DNA of 64,000 bases from Proteus myxofaciens ATCC 19692. Lineage in GTDB: Bacteria; Pseudomonadota; Gammaproteobacteria; Enterobacterales; Enterobacteriaceae. The position numbers were made by a program, and so were the translations under genes. Positions within the stretch are counted from its first letter, which is position 1. Each line of letters starts with the position of its first letter. The stretch covers positions 1 through 64,000 of the forward strand of contig NZ_LXEN01000031.1 of NCBI RefSeq assembly GCF_001654855.1. Direction: 5' to 3'. The notes below the pieces were generated by a model that saw only the letters and a program-made list of their open reading frames with translations, did not search any database and had not been told where the DNA came from. Below, in pieces: positions 18,758 through 30,263 of the stretch.

Positions 18758-20485
18758 ATGATTTCAGGAATTTTAGCATCACCAGGTATCGCTTTCGGTA
18801 AAGCACTTCTTCTTAAAGAAGAACCTATTACGATTAGCCAACGCAAAATTAAAAGCGAAGAAGTAGATACCCAAATTGAACGTTTCAAGGATGGTCGGAA
18901 TAAATCAGCACACCAACTAGAAATTATCAAAGAGCGTGCTGAAAAAAACCTAGGAGCAGATAAAGCCGAAATCTTTGAAGGTCATATCATGCTCTTAGAA
19001 GATGAAGAATTAGAGCAGGAAATCGTTACACTTATCAAAGGTGAAAAGAAAACGGCTGAAGCTGCGGTGCAATCTGTTATTGAAGATCAAGCAACAGCCC
19101 TAGAAGCATTAGATGATGAATACTTAAAAGAACGTGCCGCAGACGTGCGTGATATTGGTAAACGTTTACTGCAAAATATCTTAGGTATGACAATCATCGA
19201 CTTAAGCGCTATTTCAGAAGAAGTGATTTTAGTTGCGACTGATTTAACCCCTTCAGAAACCGCGCAGTTGAATTTAGATAACGTGTTAGGCTTTATCACA
19301 GACTTAGGTGGTAGAACCTCTCACACATCTATCATGGCACGTTCTTTAGAGATCCCAGCTATCGTTGGTACTTCTAATGCAACTAAACAAATCAAAAAAG
19401 ATGATTATCTTGTTCTTGATGCCATTAATAACAAAGTCATTATTAATCCTTCAGATGAAGAACTTGAAAAGTTAAAAACAATTAAAGAAGACTATCTTCA
19501 CGAAAAAGAAGAACTTGCTAAGTTGAAAGACTTACCAGCAATTTCACTGGATGGTCATCAGGTTGAGGTTTGTGCCAATATTGGTACTGTACGTGATGTA
19601 GCAGGAGCTGAGCGTAATGGTGCTGAAGGTGTAGGCCTTTATCGTACTGAGTTTTTATTTATGGATAGAGACTCATTGCCAACAGAAGAAGAGCAATTCC
19701 AAGCTTATAAAGCAGTTGCTGAAGCAGTAGGTAGTCCGGCGGTCATTATCCGTACTATGGATATCGGTGGGGATAAAGATTTACCTTATATGAATCTGCC
19801 AAAAGAAGAGAATCCTTTCCTTGGATGGCGTGCAATTCGTATTTGTCTTGATCGTAAAGAGATCCTTCACGCTCAATTACGTGCTATCTTAAGAGCGTCT
19901 GCTTTTGGTAAACTGCGCATTATGTTTCCAATGATTATCTCTGTTGAAGAGGTACGTACATTGAAAGCAGAACTTGAAATACTGAAAAGCCAACTTCGTG
20001 AAGAGAATAAGTCATTTGATGAATCTATTGAAGTTGGTGTGATGGTTGAAACCCCTGCGGCAGCTGTTATGGCGCGTCACATGGCTAAAGAAGTTGACTT
20101 TTTCAGTATTGGGACTAACGATCTAACACAATATACTCTGGCTGTAGACCGTGGAAATGAGCTGATATCTCATCTATACAATCCAATGTCACCTGCTGTA
20201 TTGAATTTGATTAAACAGGTGATTGATGCATCACATGCTGAAGGTAAATGGACTGGAATGTGTGGTGAACTTGCTGGGGATGAAAGAGCAACACTGCTAC
20301 TTCTGGGCATGGGATTAGATGAGTTTAGTATGAGTGCCATTTCAATTCCTCGCATTAAGAAAATTATTCGCAATGCGAATTTTGAAGATGCGAAAAACCT
20401 CGCTGAGCAAGCACTTGCTCAACCGACGGCTGAGGAATTAATGGAATTAGTAGAAACTTTTACTAAAGAAAAAACACTGTGCTAA
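18758..20485 (+). CDS. ptsI: PTS enzyme I
   Basis: Cytoplasmic phosphoenolpyruvate-protein phosphotransferase that starts the PTS relay by phosphorylating HPr. 575 residues as in E. coli. The active-site histidine is H189 in [12 protein letters not shown]; the PEP-binding domain contains [14 protein letters not shown] and [14 protein letters not shown], and the cysteine of GMCGELAGD is present. Second gene of the pts operon, 138 bp after ptsH and 49 bp before crr. Confidence 0.98.
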   Translation: MISGILASPGIAFGKALLLKEEPITISQRKIKSEEVDTQIERFKDGRNKSAHQLEIIKERAEKNLGADKAEIFEGHIMLLEDEELEQEIVTLIKGEKKTAEAAVQSVIEDQATALEALDDEYLKERAADVRDIGKRLLQNILGMTIIDLSAISEEVILVATDLTPSETAQLNLDNVLGFITDLGGRTSHTSIMARSLEIPAIVGTSNATKQIKKDDYLVLDAINNKVIINPSDEELEKLKTIKEDYLHEKEELAKLKDLPAISLDGHQVEVCANIGTVRDVAGAERNGAEGVGLYRTEFLFMDRDSLPTEEEQFQAYKAVAEAVGSPAVIIRTMDIGGDKDLPYMNLPKEENPFLGWRAIRICLDRKEILHAQLRAILRASAFGKLRIMFPMIISVEEVRTLKAELEILKSQLREENKSFDESIEVGVMVETPAAAVMARHMAKEVDFFSIGTNDLTQYTLAVDRGNELISHLYNPMSPAVLNLIKQVIDASHAEGKWTGMCGELAGDERATLLLLGMGLDEFSMSAISIPRIKKIIRNANFEDAKNLAEQALAQPTAEELMELVETFTKEKTLC

Positions 20486-20534
20486 TCGCATTAGCCAGAG
20501 CCCGGTCCCATTTAAAATAATTAGGAGAAGATTC

Positions 20535-21044
20535 ATGGGTCTGTTTGATAAATTAAAATCACTGGTTTCAGAGGAAAAGAAAGGCAGTGGCACGATTGAT
20601 ATTGTTGCACCACTTTCTGGTGAAATCGTCAATATCGAAGATGTACCTGATGTTGTTTTCGCTGAAAAAATTGTAGGTGACGGTATTGCTATCAAACCTG
20701 CTGGTAACAAAATCGTTGCCCCAGTAGATGGTACTATCGGTAAAATTTTCGAGACTAACCATGCGTTCTCTATTGAGTCTGACAACGGTATCGAGTTATT
20801 TGTCCACTTTGGTATTGACACTGTTGAACTGAAAGGTGAAGGTTTTAAACGTATCGCTGAAGAAGGTCAAAAAGTAAAAACGGGTGATACTATTTTAGAG
20901 TTTGACTTGGCTGTATTAGAAGAAAAAGCTAAATCGGTATTAACACCGGTTGTGATTTCTAATATGGACGAGATCCAAGGTCTAACAAAAATGACAGGCC
21001 CAGTAACAGTTGGTGAAACTGTGGTTATCCAAATTAAAAAATAA
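20535..21044 (+). CDS. crr: Glucose-specific PTS enzyme IIA
   Basis: EIIA-Glc, 169 residues. It passes phosphate to the glucose permease and, depending on phosphorylation, controls adenylate cyclase and inducer exclusion. The two active-site histidines are H76 (ETNHAFSI) and H91 (ELFVHFGID). Last gene of ptsHI-crr, with AGGAG before the ATG and a strong terminator after the stop. Confidence 0.98.
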   Translation: MGLFDKLKSLVSEEKKGSGTIDIVAPLSGEIVNIEDVPDVVFAEKIVGDGIAIKPAGNKIVAPVDGTIGKIFETNHAFSIESDNGIELFVHFGIDTVELKGEGFKRIAEEGQKVKTGDTILEFDLAVLEEKAKSVLTPVVISNMDEIQGLTKMTGPVTVGETVVIQIKK

Positions 21045-21069
21045 GTTTTATCACTTATTATTAAATAGA

Positions 21070-21096
21070 AACCGCCACTGATGTGGCGGTTTTTTT
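21070..21096. terminator. Terminator between convergent crr and cysM
   Basis: AACCGCCAC, TGAT loop, GTGGCGGTT and a T-run. Confidence 0.88.
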
Positions 21097-21154
21097 CGTT
21101 GCTATTCTTTTATGCTTTTTTATATTGTCTTGTTTTATAATGACTGCATATCTA

Positions 21155-22036
21155 TCAACCAAATACGCCTGTTGATAAATAGCGATCACCTCTATCACAA
21201 ATAATAGCAACGATAACGGCTCCAGGATGTGTTTTAGCAATGCGTAAAGCGCCTGCAACAGCCCCACCAGAACTTACTCCGCAGAAGATGCCCTCTTGAC
21301 TTGCTAAAAGGCGCATTGTCTCTTCTGCTTGTGTTTGAGACATGTCAATGATCTCATCCACCAGCTCTTTCTCAAAAATACCAGGTAGATAAGCGGGAGA
21401 CCAACGACGAATTCCCGGAATTTGGCTTTTCTCTTCAGGCTGTAGACCAATAATATTAACGCAATCTGATTGCATTTTTAAATAACGACCCACACCCGTA
21501 ATCGTTCCTGTTGTGCCCATACTCGATACAAAATGGGTAATACGTCCTTGTGTTTGTTGCCAAATTTCAGGCCCCGTTGAAACAAAATGTGCACGTGGAT
21601 TATCAGGATTATTAAATTGGTCGAGTACTTTACCCTCGCCTCTTTTTTCCATCTCTTGCGCCAAATCACGAGCGCCTTCCATGCCTATCTCTCGGCTGAC
21701 TAAAATAAGTTCAGCGCCATAAGCTTGCATAGAGGCTTGACGCTCTTTGCTCATATTTTCAGGCATTAATAACTTTAAGTGATAACCTTTCACTGCAGCA
21801 ATCATTGCTAACGCTATTCCTGTATTACCACTTGTCGCTTCAATAAGCGTATCACCCGGTTTAATTTCGCCTCGTAATTCTGCTTGCTCTATCATCGATA
21901 ATGCAGCTCTGTCTTTTACTGAGCCCGCGGGATTATTACCTTCAAGTTTAACCCAAATTTCAGCATCGATATCTTTTGTTAATCTTTGTAATTTGACTAA
22001 TGGAGTATTACCTATAAATTGCTCTAACCCTGCCAC
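21155..22036 (-). CDS. cysM: Cysteine synthase B
   Basis: O-acetylserine sulfhydrylase isozyme that also accepts thiosulfate in E. coli. 293 residues. PLP lysine K41 lies in NPAGSVKDR, the CysM form of the motif, in contrast to CysK's [15 protein letters not shown] and the GTTGTITG loop are present. It follows cysPTWA as in E. coli, but a terminator and about 165 bp separate it from cysA, so it may have its own promoter. Confidence 0.96.
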   Translation of the reverse strand: MAGLEQFIGNTPLVKLQRLTKDIDAEIWVKLEGNNPAGSVKDRAALSMIEQAELRGEIKPGDTLIEATSGNTGIALAMIAAVKGYHLKLLMPENMSKERQASMQAYGAELILVSREIGMEGARDLAQEMEKRGEGKVLDQFNNPDNPRAHFVSTGPEIWQQTQGRITHFVSSMGTTGTITGVGRYLKMQSDCVNIIGLQPEEKSQIPGIRRWSPAYLPGIFEKELVDEIIDMSQTQAEETMRLLASQEGIFCGVSSGGAVAGALRIAKTHPGAVIVAIICDRGDRYLSTGVFG

Positions 22037-22134
22037 TATAATTCCCTGCTTATTTATTTGTCTGTATTAATGAAGAAATCATATTTAACTTATTAACGCA
22101 ATCATATTCATATAATTTGATCTGTAGATAAGAT

Positions 22135-22169
22135 AAAAAAAAATTACCCGCGCTGAAAACAGCACAGGT
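22135..22169 (-). terminator. Terminator between cysA and cysM
   Basis: On the minus strand ACCTGTGCTG pairs with CAGCGCGGGT (two G-U pairs), a 4-nt loop closes it, and AATTTTTTTT follows. This should end most transcripts from cysPTWA. Confidence 0.75.
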
Positions 22170-22202
22170 ATAAAAATAATGAGAAACTATGACTAAACCT
22201 AT

Positions 22203-23291
22203 TTATGCAGTATATGCTAAAGAAACTGTTTTTAGAGGTGTATCACCTGAATATAAACGCGCTTGAGACCCTCCCATATAATAAGTCATCCCTTTAGTTG
22301 GTAACGAGTTCATATCATGCCAAATCGCAGTAAGTGGTGTTTCACTCCAACCTATAGGTTGTAAAATTAATTGCCAATAATGCCCTTTTGGCGAAACTTC
22401 TACGATTTTAATAGGTAGACGACAAACACTATCAGTGTGTGCACTTAAAGCAATTTCCCAAGGTCTTAGAAAAACATCAACACGGCCTTGATGAAGAGGC
22501 GTTACCGATAATGGTAAGTGATAGCCCCCAATTTGTAGTTGAGCACCGTTAATTTCACCTTGTAAATGATTAACATCACCTAAAAACTCTAATACAAAGC
22601 GACTTGCAGGTGATTGCCAAACTTCTTGTGGTGTCCCTACTTGCTCTATTTTGCCATTACCCATTATCACAACACGATCAGCAACTTCCATTGCTTCTTG
22701 TTGATCATGCGTCACAAATACACTGGTAAATTTGAGCTCTTCATGTAATTCTCGTAACCAACGACGTAATTCTGTTCTGACTTTAGCATCAAGTGCACCA
22801 AAAGGCTCATCGAGTAATAGGATTTGCGGTTCAACGGCTAAGGCTCTAGCTAAGGCAACACGTTGTTTTTGTCCTCCTGATAATTGTGCAGGAAAACGTT
22901 CAGCTAAATGAGGCAATTGGATCATTTCTAACAATTGCTCGACTTTTTTACGAATTATCTTTGAAATTGGGCGTTCACGTCGTGGTAATACTGTTAATCC
23001 AAAAGCAATATTATCAAATACCGTCATATGGCGAAAAAGCGCATAATGTTGAAAAACAAAGCCCACTTTACGATCCCTTGCATGTAATCGGCTTACATCA
23101 TTACCTGCAAAACTGATTATTCCACGGGTTTGATTCTCTAATCCTGCAATAATACGTAAAAGTGTTGTTTTTCCTGAGCCTGACGGCCCTAATAATGCCA
23201 CCATTTCACCTGATGCGATATCAAGGCTGACATCATGCAACACTTCAGTGCGATCAAAATATTTTGTGACTTTATTAATTTCAATACTCAT
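22203..23291 (-). CDS. cysA: Sulfate/thiosulfate ABC transporter ATPase CysA
   Basis: ATP-hydrolysing subunit of the sulfate/thiosulfate importer. 362 residues. Walker [10 protein letters not shown] (35-43), signature LSGGQ (137-141), Walker B LLLDEP (158-163) and the switch histidine in [10 protein letters not shown] are intact. A C-terminal TOBE-like regulatory domain covers about 240-350. Last gene of the cysPTWA unit, 9 bp after cysW. Confidence 0.97.
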   Translation of the reverse strand: MSIEINKVTKYFDRTEVLHDVSLDIASGEMVALLGPSGSGKTTLLRIIAGLENQTRGIISFAGNDVSRLHARDRKVGFVFQHYALFRHMTVFDNIAFGLTVLPRRERPISKIIRKKVEQLLEMIQLPHLAERFPAQLSGGQKQRVALARALAVEPQILLLDEPFGALDAKVRTELRRWLRELHEELKFTSVFVTHDQQEAMEVADRVVIMGNGKIEQVGTPQEVWQSPASRFVLEFLGDVNHLQGEINGAQLQIGGYHLPLSVTPLHQGRVDVFLRPWEIALSAHTDSVCRLPIKIVEVSPKGHYWQLILQPIGWSETPLTAIWHDMNSLPTKGMTYYMGGSQARLYSGDTPLKTVSLAYTA

Positions 23292-23300
23292 ATTTTGCTC

Positions 23301-24158
23301 CTACTTTGCGTTTTGCTGACGCGCCAAGTGCCACTGCAATGCGCTTTTAATGATTAAAGTAACGATAGCCATTAAGGCAAGTAATGATGCTGCGGTAAAA
23401 GCACCAACGGTATTGTAATCTTGGTGAAGTAATTCAACTTGTAATGGCAAAGAATATGTTTCACCTCGAATAGCGCCAGATACCACAGATACCGCACCAA
23501 ATTCACCAATCGCTCTTGCATTGGTTAAAATAATGCCATAAAGCAAAGCCCAACGCATATTTGGTAGCGTTACACGCCAAAACATTTTCCAACCACTTGC
23601 CCCTAATAACACAGCAGCTTCATCTTCTTGGCTACCTTGACTCATCATTACAGGAACTAACTCACGAACCACAAAAGGGCAAGTGACAAACACAGTAACT
23701 AACACCATGCCAGGCCATGAAAACATCAACTGAATATCAAACTCAGCTAACCATTGCCCAGCCCAACCATTACTACCATAAAAAAGAAGGTATAAAAGTC
23801 CAGCGACAACAGGTGAAACAGCAAAAGGAATATCAATTAATGTCATTAATAATTGACGTCCTACAAAACGAAAACGAGTGACTAACCATGCCATGCTGAT
23901 CCCAAATAGTAAGTTCACTGGCACAGTAATTAATGCAATTAAGACGGTTAACCAAACAGCATGTAACATATCGGGGTCTAATAGATTTTCAGTAAAAACT
24001 GAAATTCCTTTTGAAAATGCCGTCATAAAAATCCAACCAATAGGCACAACTAAAAAAAGAAAAGAGAGTGCTATTGCGGTAATAATTAAACCCCATTTTC
24101 CCCAATTAATTGGATAGCGATAATGTATCTTCTCTTGTTGTGACATTAAATCCGACAT
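23301..24158 (-). CDS. cysW: Sulfate/thiosulfate ABC transporter permease CysW
   Basis: Inner-membrane permease subunit, 285 residues with about six membrane helices and the EAA-type loop (EDEAAVLLGASGWKMFWRVT) that contacts CysA. Its ATG overlaps the cysT stop (TAATG), indicating translational coupling. A second in-frame ATG four codons later is possible. Confidence 0.96.
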   Translation of the reverse strand: MSDLMSQQEKIHYRYPINWGKWGLIITAIALSFLFLVVPIGWIFMTAFSKGISVFTENLLDPDMLHAVWLTVLIALITVPVNLLFGISMAWLVTRFRFVGRQLLMTLIDIPFAVSPVVAGLLYLLFYGSNGWAGQWLAEFDIQLMFSWPGMVLVTVFVTCPFVVRELVPVMMSQGSQEDEAAVLLGASGWKMFWRVTLPNMRWALLYGIILTNARAIGEFGAVSVVSGAIRGETYSLPLQVELLHQDYNTVGAFTAASLLALMAIVTLIIKSALQWHLARQQNAK

Positions 24159-24991
24159 TAATGCCCTCCTAAACGCTTGCCAAATCGGTTTTGTAGACCA
24201 TTAATTGCAAACAGTAAGACTAAAGAAACCATTAAAATAACGGAAGCAACGGCACTTGCTGCGGAATAATCAAATTCTTGTAATCGCACAAAAATCATTA
24301 AAGAAACGACTTCTGTCTGCCATGCAATATTGCCCGCTATAAAAATCACTGCACCAAACTCACCTAGGCTACGTGTAAAAGAAAGCGCCGTTCCTGCTAT
24401 TAATGCAGGAGAAAGTTCAGGTAAAACAACTTTATAGAATGCTTGCCAACGTGTTGCCCCTAATGTTTGTGCTGCTTCTTCATATTCAGGACCTAATTCT
24501 TCTAAAACAGGCTGAACTGTTCTTACAACAAAAGGTAAGCTGGTAAAAGCCATAGCAACTGCAATACCAATCCAAGTGTTAATAACTTTGATATCAAATT
24601 TATCTAAAACAAAGCCATACCAGCCTTGTGTTGAAAATAAAGTGGCTAAAGTTAAGCCTGCAACCGCCGTAGGTAATGCAAAAGGTAAATCCATTAATCC
24701 ATCAAGAAGCTGCCTACCTGGAAACCGGTAGCGTGTAATAACCCACGCTAATAACATACCAAAAAGTGCATTAAACACACTGGCAACAGCGGCCGCTAAT
24801 AAGGTGACTTTATAAGCCGCGATTATTTGTGGATGCGTAATAACATTCCAATACTCAGTCCAGCTCATATCTGATAATTGAACAACTAATGCACTCATTG
24901 GCAAAAGCAATATAAGACAAGTGTAAAATAGCGAACTGCCTAAACTGAGTCCAAATCCGGGTAAAACTCGCTTACTTGTAATGGCAAACAT
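24158..24991 (-). CDS. cysT: Sulfate/thiosulfate ABC transporter permease CysT
   Basis: Inner-membrane permease subunit (CysU/CysT), 277 residues, about six membrane helices, with the EAA loop EYEEAAQTLGATRWQAFYKV. It pairs with CysW to form the channel. Its ATG overlaps the cysP stop as TAATG, the same tight coupling as at the cysT/cysW junction. Confidence 0.96.
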   Translation of the reverse strand: MFAITSKRVLPGFGLSLGSSLFYTCLILLLPMSALVVQLSDMSWTEYWNVITHPQIIAAYKVTLLAAAVASVFNALFGMLLAWVITRYRFPGRQLLDGLMDLPFALPTAVAGLTLATLFSTQGWYGFVLDKFDIKVINTWIGIAVAMAFTSLPFVVRTVQPVLEELGPEYEEAAQTLGATRWQAFYKVVLPELSPALIAGTALSFTRSLGEFGAVIFIAGNIAWQTEVVSLMIFVRLQEFDYSAASAVASVILMVSLVLLFAINGLQNRFGKRLGGH

Positions 24992-26010
24992 TATCGACGT
25001 CCTTGTGCTAATAACTGATCAAGCACTCCATTAGTTAGAAAATGTGTTTGCATAACATTATTCCAATCACCAAAAACGTCTTCGATGGTAAATAGTGAAG
25101 TTTCTGGGAATTGGCTACCTTTTTGCTCCATTACCACGCTATCGTTAACCCGATAATTAAATTGCGTCATGGTTTGTTGCGCTTTTGGGCTATAAAGATA
25201 ATTAAGGTACTCTTTTGCAACTGTTTCAGAGCCATTACGCTCAACGTTTTTATCAACCCAAGTCACAGGAAATTCAGCTAAAATATCAACAGGAGGTACA
25301 ATCACTTGATAGTCATCTTCGCCATATTGCTGGCGAATATTATTAACTTCAGACTCAAAGCTTATCAGCACATCACCGAGTCCTCGTTCAATAAAAGACG
25401 TTGTTGCACCACGCCCACCAGTATCAAAAACCTCAACATTTCTAAGTAGCTTAGTCATGGCTTCGCGCGTTTTTTCATCGCTACCATAAGCTTTTTCAAA
25501 TGCACCCCATGCTGCTAAATAGGTATAACGACCATTTCCTGATGTTTTTGGATTTGGGAATACGACTTTAACGTCATCACGGGTAAGATCTTCCCATGAT
25601 GTAATATTTTTAGGATTTCCTTTGCGAACAAGGTAAGCCATTGTGGAATAATAAGGTGAGCTATTGTTAGGCAAGCGTTGTTGCCAATTAGCAGGAATTA
25701 ATTTGCCTTTATCGTGTAGGATTTGAACATCTGTGACTTGATTATAAGTCACAACATCAGCAGGTAGACCTTGTAAAATAGCAAGTGCTTGTTTAGATGA
25801 GCCTGCATGGGATTGTTTAATTGTTATTTTGTCATCAGGATGTTGTGCATCCCACTGTGTTTTAAAATCACGATTTAACTGCGTAAATAACTCCCGTGAA
25901 ATATCATAAGAGCTATTTAATAGTTGTGCAGCGCCTACATAGCTACTGACAACTAAAGATAATGCCGTAGTTGCCTGTATTGCCAAAAGGGTTATTCTAT
26001 TTTTTTTCAT
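24991..26010 (-). CDS. cysP: Thiosulfate/sulfate-binding protein CysP
   Basis: Periplasmic binding protein that delivers thiosulfate and sulfate to CysTWA. 339 residues with a signal peptide ending near SSYVGA-AQ. The mature start [13 protein letters not shown] and the [10 protein letters not shown] and [14 protein letters not shown] segments are family signatures that contact the anion. First gene of the operon. E. coli controls it through CysB; the 280-bp upstream region probably holds that site, but I could not fix it. Confidence 0.97.
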   Translation of the reverse strand: MKKNRITLLAIQATTALSLVVSSYVGAAQLLNSSYDISRELFTQLNRDFKTQWDAQHPDDKITIKQSHAGSSKQALAILQGLPADVVTYNQVTDVQILHDKGKLIPANWQQRLPNNSSPYYSTMAYLVRKGNPKNITSWEDLTRDDVKVVFPNPKTSGNGRYTYLAAWGAFEKAYGSDEKTREAMTKLLRNVEVFDTGGRGATTSFIERGLGDVLISFESEVNNIRQQYGEDDYQVIVPPVDILAEFPVTWVDKNVERNGSETVAKEYLNYLYSPKAQQTMTQFNYRVNDSVVMEQKGSQFPETSLFTIEDVFGDWNNVMQTHFLTNGVLDQLLAQGRR

Positions 26011-26293
26011 TAAAAGTACCCATCAGTGTAAGTGCAGTAAGTGCAAATCTTAATCTAATGGCTACTTTATCGGCTTTATTTATAACAGGGTAGTTAGGTT
26101 TTGTTATTTGATATAACTAGTAGCTATTACAAACAAATAAGAGTGATCTAGTTTGCTAATAATTCAGTAATGCGTTACTAACTTGAAATGTTTTCAATCT
26201 GTTGCAGGACAATAAAAATAAATCATAAAAAATGCCAGCTTAATTAATAACTGGCATCACTCAATATTGAAACGTTTTATTTGATATAACGAC
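26011..26293 (-). promoter_or_regulatory. cysP upstream region
   Basis: About 280 bp between cysP and the end of yfeY. It contains the yfeY terminator (26227-26257), a tandem GCACTTAC direct repeat just upstream of cysP, and AT-rich DNA in which a CysB site would be expected. No confident promoter call. Confidence 0.35.
26227..26257 (-). terminator. yfeY terminator
   Basis: ATGCCAG (26232-26238) pairs with CTGGCAT (26251-26257); on the minus strand a U-run follows. Confidence 0.75.
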
Positions 26294-26890
26294 TTATTTA
26301 TTTTGCCAAACAATCTGTGTTAATGACCAATTAGATAGGGCCTCATCTGGTGGCATTAAACCATCAGGACCATCCCATCTACCACTAAACACATAACTTA
26401 CCGATTTGGCTTGCTGTGATTGACATAGAATTGTCTTTTTATCTTCAGCTTTAGGGCCTTTAGTACAGGCACCAAAGGCTTTTTTATAAATATCTTTAAA
26501 TGGCATTCCTACTTTGGTACCCCATGATGTGGTGGCATTAACATCAGAAACAGCAATTTTTTCTACGTTACCTTTTTCCTTACCGTAAAAAGCAACTTGT
26601 ACTTTATTATCTTCTAGCGCTTGAACTGTGACTACAACATCACCATTTTGCATTTCCATACCTTGGCGATAGTGATAATGACTCCCTAACTCATTTTTTA
26701 TATCATCTTCAGAAATTTTTGTTGAGCTATTAATATTACCAAGGCCATCAGCTGAAATTGCTAGAGGTTCGCTAGAAAACCAATTCATTGGATTTAGTGC
26801 AGAAAAAGACATTCCCCCCATGGATGAACAGCCACTTAATAGCAAAACACTTGCGCTTAAACACAAGGGTAACCAAAACTTCGGCATCAT
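26294..26890 (-). CDS. yfeY: RpoE-regulated-type lipoprotein YfeY
   Basis: An outer-envelope lipoprotein of 198 residues similar to E. coli YfeY, which belongs to the sigma-E regulon there. The lipobox is LLSGC. GGAG lies 6 nt before the ATG at 26890; the upstream ATG at 26902 overlaps that site and is rejected. The region after the lipobox has NPMNWF and the C-terminal domain has GMPFKDIYKKAFGAC with two further cysteines. I could not find a firm sigma-E promoter. Function is unknown. Confidence 0.88.
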   Translation of the reverse strand: MMPKFWLPLCLSASVLLLSGCSSMGGMSFSALNPMNWFSSEPLAISADGLGNINSSTKISEDDIKNELGSHYHYRQGMEMQNGDVVVTVQALEDNKVQVAFYGKEKGNVEKIAVSDVNATTSWGTKVGMPFKDIYKKAFGACTKGPKAEDKKTILCQSQQAKSVSYVFSGRWDGPDGLMPPDEALSNWSLTQIVWQNK

Positions 26891-27205
26891 AAATATCTCC
26901 ATTACACTTTTTCATAGCACATTGAAATCAAATTTTAAATCATTTTATAGGCTTATATTATGGCAAAATATAGATAACGTATTCGTTAATAACGGCCTAA
27001 AAAAGAGAGCTTAATTACGACCATTAAGATTTCCATTTGTTCAACAAATCCCTTAATTCGCAATTTTTGTAGCCAATAATTTAACTTATGAATGACTTTT
27101 AATCAGAAAAATAAAGCAGGCGAGGAAAAGGTAAAAATAGCATGGCAGAAATACAAAAAATCGCCCTTATGCTTTATATAGAAATAAGAGCGATGATTCT
27201 GTTTG
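26891..27205. other. yfeY upstream region
   Basis: About 315 bp without a gene. It includes the ypeA terminator (27155-27194) and a short palindrome ATTTGTT-C-AACAAAT (27035-27049) within a longer dyad bounded by ATTAAG and CTTAAT. The rest is presumably the yfeY promoter. No clear sigma-E motif. Confidence 0.4.
27155..27194 (-). terminator. ypeA terminator
   Basis: ATCGCTCTTAT and ATAAGGGCGAT (minus strand, one G-U pair) form an 11-bp stem followed by a U-run. Confidence 0.8.
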
Positions 27206-27643
27206 TTAAATATCAAAATCTTGGTCGATAATTAAGCGTTTACTATACATTGTATTTTCTTGATTTTGGTCTTCATACATGAGTTTTTCAAACATGAAAA
27301 TCGTTGAGTCATTTTCTTCAGGTATGACCAAATTAATTTGTGGACATCCCTTTGCAATTAATTTTTTCTCAAGACGAGAAACTAATGCATTAGCAATACC
27401 TCTACCGCGAAAATCAGGATGAACACCGAGATAATATAATGAGCCTCTATGTCCATCATATCCGCCCATTGCACTACCTACAATCTCACCCGATACTTCT
27501 GCAATTAAAAACAGATCAGGTGAATGGTTTATCTTTCTTTCAATATCTATTTCCGGATCGTTATCAGGCGAAATTAAATCGCAACGTTCCCAGAGTGTAA
27601 TGATGGCCTCGAAATCTTCTTGGCGAAATACACGTATTTCCAT
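27206..27643 (-). CDS. ypeA: GNAT-family acetyltransferase YpeA
   Basis: Predicted N-acetyltransferase of 145 residues, closely matching E. coli YpeA (141). The acetyl-CoA-binding motif is [21 protein letters not shown] (about residues 73-93; R/Q-x-x-G-x-G/A form). The N-terminus [19 protein letters not shown] is conserved. The substrate is not known. It is divergent from hemF with about 130 bp between; E. coli has amiA at this point, absent here. Confidence 0.93.
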   Translation of the reverse strand: MEIRVFRQEDFEAIITLWERCDLISPDNDPEIDIERKINHSPDLFLIAEVSGEIVGSAMGGYDGHRGSLYYLGVHPDFRGRGIANALVSRLEKKLIAKGCPQINLVIPEENDSTIFMFEKLMYEDQNQENTMYSKRLIIDQDFDI

Positions 27644-27767
27644 GGTTTAGCCTGTTATTTTCATATAAATCTTGAATTATTATCCCTTGTTTGGTTTATG
27701 AATCAACTCGAAAGTGAGAACATAGGGGATAAGACTTTATTTTTAATAAATATGATAAAAATTATAG

Positions 27768-28682
<915 letters not shown>

Positions 28683-28691
28683 AAATATCAA

Positions 28692-28757
28692 ATCAAACTA
28701 CCCTTATATGCTCATCATTTCATAAAATAAATGATAGGAGATAAGGCGCAGTTTGAT
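28692..28757 (+). terminator. Long imperfect hairpin after hemF
   Basis: ATCAAACT (28692-28699) pairs with AGTTTGAT (28750-28757), and the inner segments (CCCTTAT with ATAAGG, TCATTT with AAATGA) also pair, giving a stem of more than 20 bp with mismatches. TTTTG follows. Probably the hemF terminator, though longer than most. Confidence 0.55.
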
Positions 28758-28815
28758 TTTGACTCAAAGGCGATGTAATTATCGCAAATAATAAAAGTTA
28801 GATAAATGGCGAAAT

Positions 28816-29163
28816 TTAGTTAAAAAGAAAACCAAGTAACCCGGTTACTTTGGTTTTATTTTCCCAACCTTCTGCTTTCATACACGTATTAAAATAGTCT
28901 TTGCGTGCCCATTCATTTCTATCTGATGAAAATGAGTGACCATTTCCTGGATTAGGAACACTTACACCATTAATAATCATCGGTGAAAACGAAGGTGATG
29001 GACTTGATGATAACATCACTGGATATCGTTCTTTAGCCTGCTGTAAGCACATCTCTTTAGCAATTTCTAAAGGTGATGGATTAGTTGTTTTAGCTTCCCA
29101 TTTATCAGGTGTTGCACAAGATGAAAGAATAAGTGTTGATGCTATAAGAATATATTTTTTCAA
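28816..29163 (-). CDS. Small predicted lipoprotein
   Basis: A lipoprotein of about 115 residues not recognised as a named family. The lipobox LSSC follows a short basic and hydrophobic signal (KKYILIASTLIL). A TTG start at 29163 is preferred because it sits directly before KKYIL; the frame opens upstream with MFKIRVILIRF but that N-terminus is not a normal signal. The mature part has cysteines at MCLQQAKERYP and FNTCMKAEGWE, which may form a disulfide, and a short S/P-rich stretch. The C-terminal CMKAEGWE is a pattern seen in several small enterobacterial lipoproteins. Confidence 0.7.
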   Translation of the reverse strand: MKKYILIASTLILSSCATPDKWEAKTTNPSPLEIAKEMCLQQAKERYPVMLSSSPSPSFSPMIINGVSVPNPGNGHSFSSDRNEWARKDYFNTCMKAEGWENKTKVTGLLGFLFN

Positions 29164-29337
29164 GATAAACTGCTCATTAAAACGAATAAGAATCACTCTT
29201 ATTTTAAACATTTTTTTTAAACTATAATTAATTTTTTATGAAAAAATGATGAGTTGGCATTTTTTATCATTGCTATAAATTCTTTTTCAGTCACTTTATA
29301 GTGATAATTGCGTAAAAAGAAAAACTTGAGGATAATT

Positions 29338-30252
29338 ATGAGAAAATTACGTATTGGACTTGTTGGTTTAGGCTCAATTGCACAAAAAGTTTATCTTCCT
29401 ATTTTGAGTAAAGCAACACAATGGGAAATTATTGGTGCCTTCACTCCTAATCAACAAAAAGGCAACTTAATTTGCTCCTCTTATCGTATCCCTTATTTTG
29501 ATAATTTAGCATCACTCGCTAAACACTGTGATGCAATATTTGTCCACAGTGCAACCTCAAGTCATTTTGAAGTTATCAACTATTTATTGAATGCAAATAT
29601 TCATGTTTATGTTGATAAACCATTAACAGAAGATATTCAGCAATCTGAAGCATTAATTGAGTTGGCGATAAAGAAAAAGAAAAAGCTCATGGTTGGCTTT
29701 AATCGACGATTCGCGCCTTTTTATCAATCGTTAAAACAGCAAAATACCGGTTTATCTTCTCTTCGTATTGAAAAACATCGATGTAATAGTATCGGGCCTA
29801 ACGATACGCGTTTTACACTCTTAGATGATTATTTACATGTTGTTGATACAGCACTTTGGATAGCGGGTTCACAAGCAAAACTAGTCAGCGGTAGTATTAT
29901 TGAGACAGATAAAAACTGTCTTTTTTATGCTGAGCATCATCTACAAGTAAATAATTGTTGGGTAACAACATCAATGCATAGGAAATCAGGTAGCCAGCAA
30001 GAACAATTAACGGCTATTTATCAAGATGTTATCCATCAAATAACTAACATGAATACGTGGCATAGTGAAAATAGTCAAAGTTCAACAATAAAATCACCTA
30101 ATAGTTGGGATTCTATATTATTGCAACGGGGTTTTATTGGGGCTGTTGAGCATTTTATTGATTGCGTAAACAATGACACCGCGCCAATAACAAGTGGCGA
30201 ACAAGCTATCATTTCACAGCTAATGATAGAGAAAATGTTAGCTAATCGCTAA
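29338..30252 (+). CDS. mviM: Gfo/Idh/MocA-family oxidoreductase, MviM type
   Basis: A predicted NAD(P)-dependent dehydrogenase of 304 residues, similar along its length to E. coli MviM (YceM). The ATG at 29338 has GAGG 7 nt upstream; the longer frame from 29308 is not preferred. A Rossmann fold begins RIGLVGLGSIAQK; DKPLTED contains the EKP-type lysine, and FNRRFAPFY and LDDYLHVVDTALW are MviM signatures. Its substrate is unknown. In E. coli mviM lies beside murJ (mviN); here it is next to der. Confidence 0.9.
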   Translation: MRKLRIGLVGLGSIAQKVYLPILSKATQWEIIGAFTPNQQKGNLICSSYRIPYFDNLASLAKHCDAIFVHSATSSHFEVINYLLNANIHVYVDKPLTEDIQQSEALIELAIKKKKKLMVGFNRRFAPFYQSLKQQNTGLSSLRIEKHRCNSIGPNDTRFTLLDDYLHVVDTALWIAGSQAKLVSGSIIETDKNCLFYAEHHLQVNNCWVTTSMHRKSGSQQEQLTAIYQDVIHQITNMNTWHSENSQSSTIKSPNSWDSILLQRGFIGAVEHFIDCVNNDTAPITSGEQAIISQLMIEKMLANR

Positions 30253-30263
30253 AGTCTAAAGAT

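Noticed and set aside
20447-20821. 124-residue minus-strand frame over the ptsI/crr junction
   Set aside because: It is antisense to crr, which is fully supported by its active-site histidines.
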